This document shows, one piece after another, positions 24,330 through 30,429 of a stretch of DNA of 30,429 nt. The notes beneath the pieces are model-generated. The model was not told the DNA's origin. It ran no database searches and saw only the letters and a list, made by a program, of their open reading frames with translations. This DNA comes from RECO01 sp050485385. GTDB lineage: Bacteria; Pseudomonadota; Alphaproteobacteria; Geminicoccales; Geminicoccaceae. Position 1 is the stretch's first letter, and every line of letters begins with the position of its first letter. The stretch covers positions 1-30,429 of the forward strand of contig JBJHBG010000060.1 in the NCBI GenBank assembly GCA_050485385.1. Reading direction: 5' to 3'. The translations under genes and the position numbers were made by a program.

Positions 24330-24734
24330 ATGCAGATTGAACTCGTCGTGCTGGCGGCGAGCGCGCTGTTGTGGGCCATGCTTCTGCTGGCGACCGCGGT
24401 GGCGGTCAATCGGCAATCCAGTCCGGACTACCTGATGGGTCCGCGCGACCAGGGGCCGCCGCCAGTGACCGGCCGCGCCGCGCGCCTCCAGCGTGCCTTC
24501 GACAACCATACCGAGGGGCTGGTGCCGTTCACGGCAGCCGTGGTCGTCGTGCAGGTTGCGGGCGCCGCCTCGCCGTTCACCGCCGCCTGCGCCTTGGCCT
24601 ATCTGGCGGCGCGCATCGTCTACGTTCCGGCCTACGCCTATGGCTGGACGCCTTGGCGCTCGGTGATCTGGGGCGTGGGTCTTGCAGCCACCCTGGGATT
24701 GCTGCTGGCCGGCCTTGTCGCAACCCTCGGCTGA
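24330..24734 (+). CDS. MAPEG-family membrane protein
   Basis: The product is 134 residues with four hydrophobic helices: about 4-24, 66-80, 84-102 and 110-132. The motif RLQRAFDNHTEGLVPFTAAV between helices 1 and 2 is the family signature (Arg...Asn-His..Glu). Family members include glutathione S-transferases and peroxidases of eicosanoid metabolism, but bacterial ones are mostly uncharacterised, so only the family is called. I chose the ATG at 24330, just before helix 1; an earlier in-frame ATG (24270) lies inside the aminotransferase gene. It is probably co-transcribed with the aminotransferase. It converges on the hydrolase gene with 17 bp between stops. Confidence 0.88.
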   Translation: MQIELVVLAASALLWAMLLLATAVAVNRQSSPDYLMGPRDQGPPPVTGRAARLQRAFDNHTEGLVPFTAAVVVVQVAGAASPFTAACALAYLAARIVYVPAYAYGWTPWRSVIWGVGLAATLGLLLAGLVATLG

Positions 24735-24751
24735 CGACGACGAACGGTGTC

Positions 24752-25777
24752 TCAGAGCTGGCCGGCGGGTAGGTTCAGGGTCGGCAGGAACAGCATTTCG
24801 CCATCACTCGCCGTCGGCGTTGGACCCGCCGGTTCTTCGGGTGCCTCGCCGAGCAGACGTTCGTCGACGGCCGGCGCGTCGCGCGCAGGCGCGTCGGACG
24901 GCGCGGGATCGCCGCCTTCGGCCGCCTCGACGGGGCTGGAGAGCTGCTGCAGGTCGAGCGCGTCGGCATCGGCGATGGCGGGTGCGGCCGGGGCAGCGCC
25001 GACGCCCATGAACTGAGCGATGGCACTACGAACGAGCCGCCGGCCACCGTCGTCGCCGCTGGTGAGGCGCATGACGTGATCGCTGCCGGCGAATTCCAGG
25101 TGGAGGGCGTTGGGCGAGGCGTCCAAGGCGGTGCAGCGCGTCTGGCGGATGGCGAGGACCGGGTCGTCGAGGGCGCGGAAGGTCAAGGTGGGGGTCGCCT
25201 CGTTGACCCCGAAGGTGCAGGCCGCCGAGATGCCGATCACGCCCTTGAAGATGCCGGGCGTGGCGAAGGACGTCGCCAGATCGGCGCCGACCGAGTGGCC
25301 GACGAGGTAGACTCGGTCGTCGGCGATCCAAGGCACGTCGTCGCGCAGGATCCAGGCGAGGTCCTCGATCTCGGCCCGCAGATTGCCGAACGAGTCCTCG
25401 GGGTCCACGCAGCCGAGCCCGCCCAGCTTCGGCACCACCACGGCCACGCCGCGGTCCATCAGGAAGGGGATGTGCTCGGGCGGCGCGGCTGGCGTGGAGC
25501 ACGACGGCAGGTAGATGGCCGCCGGCACCGGCGCGGGCGGCGGCGACACCTCCTCCCAATCCTCCAGCAGCACCATGGCGCCGGCCGGGGCGAACAGGCG
25601 GGGCGAATCGACGAGCTGGTCGGTGCCGTGGAACACCATGGCCCGATCGCGCGCATAGGAGGCGACACCCGTGGCCGTCGTCGCGATCTCGGGTGGGGCC
25701 TCCTCGGCCGTGCAGCCGACAAGGAGGGCGAGCGCCAGACCGGTCGCGGCAGGGGCCGCCCGCATGGCCGAGGTCAC
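24752..25777 (-). CDS. Lipoprotein alpha/beta hydrolase
   Basis: The product is 341 residues, with a lipoprotein signal ALALLVGCTAEE (modified Cys about residue 23 from the GTG start). The catalytic domain reads like the dienelactone-hydrolase/PAF-acetylhydrolase type. HIPFLMDRGVAVVVPKLGG is followed by the nucleophile elbow VYLVGHSVGADLA (Ser in GHSVG), an acidic candidate in FRALDDPVL and the likely catalytic His in GSDHVMRL. After about residue 255 comes a low-complexity tail rich in Ala, Pro, Asp and Glu. The start is either GTG at 25777, overlapping the trxA stop by 4 nt (chosen), or ATG at 25765. It would sit in the envelope facing the periplasm or outer-membrane space. The substrate is unknown. 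Confidence 0.8.
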   Translation of the reverse strand: MTSAMRAAPAATGLALALLVGCTAEEAPPEIATTATGVASYARDRAMVFHGTDQLVDSPRLFAPAGAMVLLEDWEEVSPPPAPVPAAIYLPSCSTPAAPPEHIPFLMDRGVAVVVPKLGGLGCVDPEDSFGNLRAEIEDLAWILRDDVPWIADDRVYLVGHSVGADLATSFATPGIFKGVIGISAACTFGVNEATPTLTFRALDDPVLAIRQTRCTALDASPNALHLEFAGSDHVMRLTSGDDGGRRLVRSAIAQFMGVGAAPAAPAIADADALDLQQLSSPVEAAEGGDPAPSDAPARDAPAVDERLLGEAPEEPAGPTPTASDGEMLFLPTLNLPAGQL

Positions 25778-26094
25778 AGGTTCTCGTCGACCCAGGCGAC
25801 GAGGCTGCTCCTCGGCAACGCGCCCACCTTGGTCGAAACCGCGGCACCGTCCTTGAAGATCATCAAGGTGGGGATGCCGCGCACGCCGTACTTGGTCGGC
25901 GTCATCGGATTCTCGTCGATGTTGACCTTCACCACGTCGAGCCGCTCGCCGTACTGGTCGGCGATCTCGTCGAGGAAGGGGGCGATCTGCCGGCATGGGC
26001 CGCACCACTCCGCCCAGAAATCGACCAGGACCGGCTTGCTCGACTGCAGCACCTCGGTCTCGAATGCCTGGTCCGACGTCTTCTTCAGGGCCAT
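25774..26094 (-). CDS. trxA: Thioredoxin 1 (TrxA)
   Basis: TrxA is the general cytoplasmic disulfide reductase that serves ribonucleotide reductase and other enzymes. The product is 106 residues, the standard length, with the active site FWAEWCGPCR (WCGPC at 30-34), VVKVNIDENP and the cis-proline motif GIPTLMIFKDG. I chose the ATG at 26094 because it gives the usual TrxA N-terminus and has GGAG at a proper distance; the longer frame upstream adds non-homologous residues. It follows addA by 43 bp on the same strand, an order (addB-addA-trxA) common in alphaproteobacteria, and overlaps the next gene by 4 nt. Confidence 0.96.
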   Translation of the reverse strand: MALKKTSDQAFETEVLQSSKPVLVDFWAEWCGPCRQIAPFLDEIADQYGERLDVVKVNIDENPMTPTKYGVRGIPTLMIFKDGAAVSTKVGALPRSSLVAWVDENL

Positions 26095-26137
26095 CGATGG
26101 GTCTCCACTGTGGTTCCCGAGGGTCGTTCGCACGGTG

Positions 26138-29100
26138 CTAGGCGATCGTCGGCGGCGGAGCAATGCCCGCCTCGGCCGGTAAGTGGGGCCGAAGTGCCCC
26201 CATGTCCATCCAGGTCACGGCTGCCGTGGCCGTCCACACCAGCGCCGCGTCGATCCGCCGGCCCGGAAAGAGACGCTCCAACAGCGCAGCGTAGAGCGCC
26301 ATTTGGCGGAGATAGGCGGCGGGCGGCGGCTCACCCGGCGCCGGTACCCGGCCGGTCTTGAAATCCGCAAGCCAGACCCGCGTCCCGCTCACGGCCAGCC
26401 GGTCGATCTGCCCGCTGACGGCGACCTCGCCGAGCACGCCGACGATCGGCTGCTCCGCCCGCGCGTCCGGCCCGAACAGGGGGGCGAGGTCGGGCTCGGC
26501 CAGCAGGCGGCGCACTTCGCGGGCCACGCGGTCGCGCTGGGCGGCGTCGAGGTCGTCCGCCCGGGTCTCCAGATAGCGCTGCAACGCCACGTCGCGCACG
26601 TCCGCGCTCGCCAGCGGCAAGTGCTCGAGGAGGCGGTGGACGTGGTGGCCGAAGGCGAGGGCCGCTCGGCGCGCGGCCGCCCCCGGCGCGCTCACGCCCC
26701 CCTCGCTCGCCGAGGGGGACACCACCCGCCGGCGCCGGAGCGGTGGCGCCGGCGTCCGCAGGCTCGGCGGCAGCGGCGGCGGCGGGAGAAAAGGCGCGGT
26801 CAGGACGGACTCCGCCGCGGCGACACCCGTCGCGTAGACCGACACGTCGCCCTCCTGCGCCAAGCCGTCGAGCATCTGGAGGGCGGTATCGACGCGCTCG
26901 TGCCACGACACGGCCTTGGGGCTGTCCTTCGGCTGCCAGCCGCAGACGATCAGCCGCTCCGCCGCTCGTGTGGCGCCGACGTAGAGGAGCCGCAAGTCCT
27001 CGGCGGCCAGGGCGTCGGCTTCGACGCGGAGGGCGGCGGCGGAGGCGGCAACGCCCCGCTCCTTGGCCGGTCGCCAGAGCGGCAGGCGTGGGGCTTCCAG
27101 CCACAGCAGCCGACCCGCCGCCGGTGCCTTGCGCGGCCCCGCATCGGCGAGGAACACGACCGGCGCCTCCAGGCCCTTGGCGCCGTGCACGGTCATCACC
27201 CGCACCCCGTCGGCGGCGGCCGCCTCGCGCTTGACGGTCTCCTCGCTGCGGCCGAGCCAGTGCAGAAAGCCCTGCAAGGTCGCGGCGTGGCCGCGCTCGT
27301 AGGCGAGCGCCTGATCGACGAAGGCGTCGAGCACTTCCGCCGCCTCCGGCCCGAAGCGATGCAGGAACGCGCGCCGACCCTCGAAGGCGCCCGGTCGCGC
27401 GACGCTGCCGCCGAGCACGCGGAGGAACCACTCGTAGGGCGGCACGAAGTCGGCCAAGCGCTGCCAAGCCTCGAACCGCGCCCAGAGCTCGCCGAGCCGT
27501 CCACCGCCCGCAGACGCCGCGTGGAAGCGTCGGATCAGCCGCTCGCCGTCCGCGCGGCCTTGGGCGAGGTGGAACAGCTCGTCCTCCGTCAGCTCGAACA
27601 GGGGGCTCTTGAGCGCACAGGCGAGGGCGAAATCGTCCTCGGGCAACAGCACGGCCTCGGCCAGCGCCACGAGGTCCTGCACGGCGAGATGGCCCGTGAG
27701 CGCGAGGCGGTCGGCGCCGGCGACGGGCACGCCCGCCCGCTTGAAGGCGCGGACCAGCGTTTCCTGCAACGGATCGCGGCGACGGAGCAGCACCATGACG
27801 TCGCCGGGCCGGAGGGGGCGGCCGGCGCCGTCCAGCGGCTCGCCCGCACGCAGCCACCGGGCGACGGTCTCGGCGATGCGCAGGGCAAGGCGCCGCTCGG
27901 CCGGATCCTCGTGACGCAGGTCTGGCGGCACCGCCCACGGATCGGGCACGTCGGCGCCCTCGCCGGGCGGCTCCAGGGGCCAAAGTTCGACCCGCCCCGC
28001 CGCCGTGCTGCGGAATGCCCGGTGCGGCGGCGAAGCGCCGAGCGCGGCCGCGACCTCGGCGGCCCCCAGAAGGGCATCGACCACGTCCAGGACGGCTTGG
28101 CTGGAGCGAAAGGAGGTCGCGAGCCCAACGCGGTCGAGCGGCCGGCCGACGGCTTCGGCCCGGTCGGCGAACCGGGCGCGCACGGCCTCGGTCGCCCCTG
28201 GATCGGCGCCCTGGAAGCGATAGATCGACTGCTTGGGATCGCCGACGACGAACAGCGTCCGCTCGCCCGCGGCACGGCTGCCCTCGCCCGCGAAGACCTC
28301 CTCGGCCAGTGCCTCGACGATGCGCCACTGTAGGGGGTTGGTGTCCTGCGCCTCGTCGACCAGCACGTGGACGAAGCCCTGATCCAACTTGAAGCGCACC
28401 CACTCCCCGGCCCCGGGCCGCTCCACCAGATCCGCCGTGCGCAGCAGCAGATCGTCGAAGTCGAGGGCGGCGCGCGCCCGCTTGGCCGCCTCGAACGCCG
28501 CGAGCACGGCGTCGGCGATGCGCCAGAGAGCGGCGGTGCGGTCGTAGAGGGCGCGCGCGCGGAAACTCGCATCCAGGGCTTCCAGCCGGGCGACCTCGGC
28601 CTCCAGCACGGCGGCCACCTCGGGCGCGGTCTGACGCAACTTGTCGGTGACCAGCCGGCGGTTGGGCCGCCAGGCCGGCGGGTCGGCGTCCTTGTCGAAG
28701 GTGGCGAAGCCGCGGCGATAGGCGTCGAGGCCCTGGCGCCGCTCGCCCGGCGAGGCCGCGAGCCAGTGCAGAATGCCTTGGCCGGCGGCGACCCTGGTCT
28801 TGCCACCGTCGGCGACGAGGGCCGCACCGACCGCAGCGAGCCCGGTCCGGTCGAGAGCCGCATCGGCGAAGCCGCTGGCGAGCAGCTTGTCCAGGTCGAT
28901 GCTCGGGTCGACGGCCAGGGCCGTGGCGAGACGGTCCAACGCCGGCCCGAGGCCGCCGGCCGCATCGCGGGCGGCGACCCAATTCAGCCGATCCCGGATC
29001 AGCGCGTCGACCGCCTCCAGCACCGTCTGGTCGGCGGCACCCGCGACGAGGTGGGCGACGTCGCGCGCAAGGTCGGGGTCGGTGTGGGCGCGGGACAACA

Positions 29101-29584
29101 CTTCGTCGCGCGCGAGGTCCATCAGTTCGGCCGCCGTCCGCTCGTCGATCACGTCGAAGCTCGGCGCCACCCCCGCTTCGAGCGGAAAGCGCTTCAGGAG
29201 ATGCTGACAGAGACCGTGGACGGTCATGATCGGCACCCCGGCCGGCAGGGCGAGGACGGCGTCGTGCAGGCCGCGCGCCTCGGCAAGACGGGGGGCGGTC
29301 GCGGCATCGCCGTCGAGGGCCTCGAGTTCGGCCGCGAGGGCCTCGTCGTCCATGGCGGCCCAGCTCGCGAGCCGCTGCATGACCCGCAGCGCCATCTCAC
29401 CCGCCGCGGCCTTGGTGAAGGTGAGACAGAGGATGCCCGCGGGCGGTGCGCCTGCCAGCAACAGGCGAAGCACACGGTCGGCGAGGACGCGCGTCTTGCC
29501 GGTACCGGCATTGGCGTCGACCCAGACCGACCGGGCGGGGTCCGCTGCCCGGCGCTGATCGGGCGTCGGCGGACGCCGGCTCAC
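26138..29584 (-). CDS. addA: Double-strand break repair helicase/nuclease subunit AddA
   Basis: AddA is the UvrD-family helicase and nuclease half of AddAB, which resects double-strand ends for RecA loading (the alphaproteobacterial counterpart of RecBCD). The 1148-residue product begins MSRRPPTPDQRRAADPARSV. Helicase motifs are ANAGTGKTRVLADR with Walker A at 24-31, CLTFTKAAAGEMALR, MTVHGLCQHLLKRFP, VLVDEAQDTNPLQW (Walker B), VVGDPKQSIYRFQGA, VRVMTVHGAKGLEAPVVFL and RLLYVGATRAAERL. The C-terminal PD-(D/E)XK nuclease shows FGHHVHRLLEHLP, GQIDRLAV and VWLADFKTGR. The start is GTG at 29584, overlapping the addB stop by 4 nt; the open frame runs further upstream only as an addB shadow. Confidence 0.95.
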   Translation of the reverse strand: MSRRPPTPDQRRAADPARSVWVDANAGTGKTRVLADRVLRLLLAGAPPAGILCLTFTKAAAGEMALRVMQRLASWAAMDDEALAAELEALDGDAATAPRLAEARGLHDAVLALPAGVPIMTVHGLCQHLLKRFPLEAGVAPSFDVIDERTAAELMDLARDEVLSRAHTDPDLARDVAHLVAGAADQTVLEAVDALIRDRLNWVAARDAAGGLGPALDRLATALAVDPSIDLDKLLASGFADAALDRTGLAAVGAALVADGGKTRVAAGQGILHWLAASPGERRQGLDAYRRGFATFDKDADPPAWRPNRRLVTDKLRQTAPEVAAVLEAEVARLEALDASFRARALYDRTAALWRIADAVLAAFEAAKRARAALDFDDLLLRTADLVERPGAGEWVRFKLDQGFVHVLVDEAQDTNPLQWRIVEALAEEVFAGEGSRAAGERTLFVVGDPKQSIYRFQGADPGATEAVRARFADRAEAVGRPLDRVGLATSFRSSQAVLDVVDALLGAAEVAAALGASPPHRAFRSTAAGRVELWPLEPPGEGADVPDPWAVPPDLRHEDPAERRLALRIAETVARWLRAGEPLDGAGRPLRPGDVMVLLRRRDPLQETLVRAFKRAGVPVAGADRLALTGHLAVQDLVALAEAVLLPEDDFALACALKSPLFELTEDELFHLAQGRADGERLIRRFHAASAGGGRLGELWARFEAWQRLADFVPPYEWFLRVLGGSVARPGAFEGRRAFLHRFGPEAAEVLDAFVDQALAYERGHAATLQGFLHWLGRSEETVKREAAAADGVRVMTVHGAKGLEAPVVFLADAGPRKAPAAGRLLWLEAPRLPLWRPAKERGVAASAAALRVEADALAAEDLRLLYVGATRAAERLIVCGWQPKDSPKAVSWHERVDTALQMLDGLAQEGDVSVYATGVAAAESVLTAPFLPPPPLPPSLRTPAPPLRRRRVVSPSASEGGVSAPGAAARRAALAFGHHVHRLLEHLPLASADVRDVALQRYLETRADDLDAAQRDRVAREVRRLLAEPDLAPLFGPDARAEQPIVGVLGEVAVSGQIDRLAVSGTRVWLADFKTGRVPAPGEPPPAAYLRQMALYAALLERLFPGRRIDAALVWTATAAVTWMDMGALRPHLPAEAGIAPPPTIA

Positions 29585-30423
29585 CCGAGCACCTCCGCGT
29601 CCAGCCATTCCTGGTCGCGCGACAGAGGCGCCATGGGCTCGGGCCGGGCGGCGGCCAACGGGCGCGGGATCGGCACATAGGGTACGGCCGGATCCGCATA
29701 GGCGCGCAGCATGGCGACGACGCCGCGGAGCGTCGCCTCGATCACCGTCGCCGGATCGTCGCCCGCCACCTCCGCCAACCGACCGGGGGGCTCGGCACCC
29801 TTCAGTTCGAGATAGCAGAGCCGAGTCACGACCAGTGCCGCGGCCGGTGGGATGCTGCCCTGGCCGACGATGGCACCGAGCAGCGGAAGTTGCGGCCGCA
29901 GCCCCGAGGCGACGTCTTTGGGCTTGGGGATGCTGCCGGTCTTGTAGTCGACGATGACGGCACCGTCGGTGCGGCACTCCAGCCGATCGATTCGCCCGCT
30001 GAGCGTCACGGCCCCTGCCTCGTCGAGATCGAGGTCGAGGGTGCCGTCGCACTCCGCCAGCACCTCGACCCCGACGCCGCGGCGCTCCGCCTCCAACTCG
30101 ACGAACCACTTGGCGACGCGGCAAAAGCGCGGCCACCAGAGGGCGACGACGGCATCGCCCAGCCGCGCCCGGTCGAAGGCAGTCCGACCGAGCGTGAGGA
30201 GGCGCGACTCGGCGTCCGCCGGCAGGGCAGTGGGATGGGCCTCGACGAACGACTCGAGCACGGCGTGGATCAAGGTGCCGCGGTCGCTGGCGTCGACCGG
30301 GCGGGCGAGCGGTTCCAGCGGACGCAAGCCGAGGACGCGACTGGCGTAGACGGCGTAGGGGTTGTGGATCAGCCGTTCGACATCGGACACGCTGAGCCGG
30401 CGCGGCCGGACCGCCGCGCCGGC
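29581..30423 (-). CDS. addB: AddB, C-terminal nuclease part only (truncated at window edge)
   Basis: AddB is the partner of AddA: an inactivated-helicase, nuclease-active subunit of about 1000 residues. Only its last roughly 280 residues are here. PRRLSVSDVERLIHNPYAVY, GTLIHAVLESFVE, LSGRIDRLE and VIVDYKTGSIPKPKDV are the PD-(D/E)XK nuclease motifs of the AddB C-terminus. The frame is open from the stop at 29581 to 30423; an in-frame TGA at 30426-30424 breaks it just before the window end, where AddB should continue. GTG at 30390 is the only in-frame start and is surely not the true one. The stop lies in the arm of a perfect palindrome that ends at the window edge, so an assembly error is likely. 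Confidence 0.85.
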   Translation of the reverse strand, partial: AGAAVRPRRLSVSDVERLIHNPYAVYASRVLGLRPLEPLARPVDASDRGTLIHAVLESFVEAHPTALPADAESRLLTLGRTAFDRARLGDAVVALWWPRFCRVAKWFVELEAERRGVGVEVLAECDGTLDLDLDEAGAVTLSGRIDRLECRTDGAVIVDYKTGSIPKPKDVASGLRPQLPLLGAIVGQGSIPPAAALVVTRLCYLELKGAEPPGRLAEVAGDDPATVIEATLRGVVAMLRAYADPAVPYVPIPRPLAAARPEPMAPLSRDQEWLDAEVLG

Positions 30424-30429
30424 TCAGCG
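30390..30429. repeat. Perfect 16-bp inverted repeat at the right edge of the window
   Basis: CGCTGAGCCGGCGCGG (30390-30405) and CCGCGCCGGCTCAGCG (30414-30429) are exact complements around an 8-bp spacer (CCGGACCG). The right arm ends exactly at the last base and carries the in-frame stop that interrupts addB. A fold-back at a contig end is a common artefact pattern; a real palindrome is possible. Confidence 0.85.

Noticed and set aside
1..30429. CRISPR arrays, insertion sequences, phage genes or tRNA genes
   Set aside because: No regularly spaced repeats, transposase or integrase motifs, or tRNA-like cloverleaf sequences were seen on reading both strands.

Overview
This window is high-GC DNA with tightly packed genes. 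The RNase P RNA type, the gene families and the gene order point to an alphaproteobacterium, most likely of the Rhodospirillales or a related order; I cannot place it further by eye. Two chromosomal blocks common in alphaproteobacteria are seen: argH–lptM–lysA–TIGR02302–ampD–rnpB followed by the division/cell-wall (dcw) cluster, and addB–addA–trxA. There are no insertion sequences, phage genes, CRISPR arrays or tRNAs that I could recognise. The content is core rather than accessory.

Layout, read along the minus strand, where most genes lie. At 1-10142 is the dcw cluster in the order rsmH, ftsL, ftsI, murE, murF, mraY, ftsW, murG, murC (murC is cut by the left edge). These genes make the UDP-MurNAc-pentapeptide, move it to lipid I and lipid II, and polymerise it at the septum. 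Nearly all junctions are overlaps or gaps of a few bases. Two usual members are absent: mraZ in front of rsmH, and murD between mraY and ftsW. At 10143-10624 is a 480-bp AT-rich non-coding region with three perfect TTATCCACA DnaA boxes, phased repeats and a promoter-like element. It is the most interesting stretch of the window. At 10625-11022 is rnpB. At 11045-17324 are ampD, a Met/Gln-rich TIGR02302 membrane protein, lysA, two tiny lipoproteins (one LptM-like) and argH.

At 17340-17861 a tlpA-type periplasmic thioredoxin reads on the plus strand, divergent from argH with only 15 bp between them. At 17934-21551 a TAXI-type TRAP transporter (binding protein plus fused permease) is followed by a small TPR-like lipoprotein. 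zapE follows upstream (21631-22782). On the plus strand are a class III aminotransferase and a MAPEG-family membrane protein (22925-24734). The right end (24752-30429) holds addB (partial), addA, trxA and a lipoprotein alpha/beta hydrolase on the minus strand.

The main points for follow-up are the DnaA-box cluster upstream of the dcw operon (a possible origin, or DnaA control of wall synthesis and division), the missing murD and mraZ, the two overlapping micro-lipoprotein genes, and a perfect 16-bp palindrome ending exactly at the right edge that puts a stop codon into addB and may be an assembly artefact.
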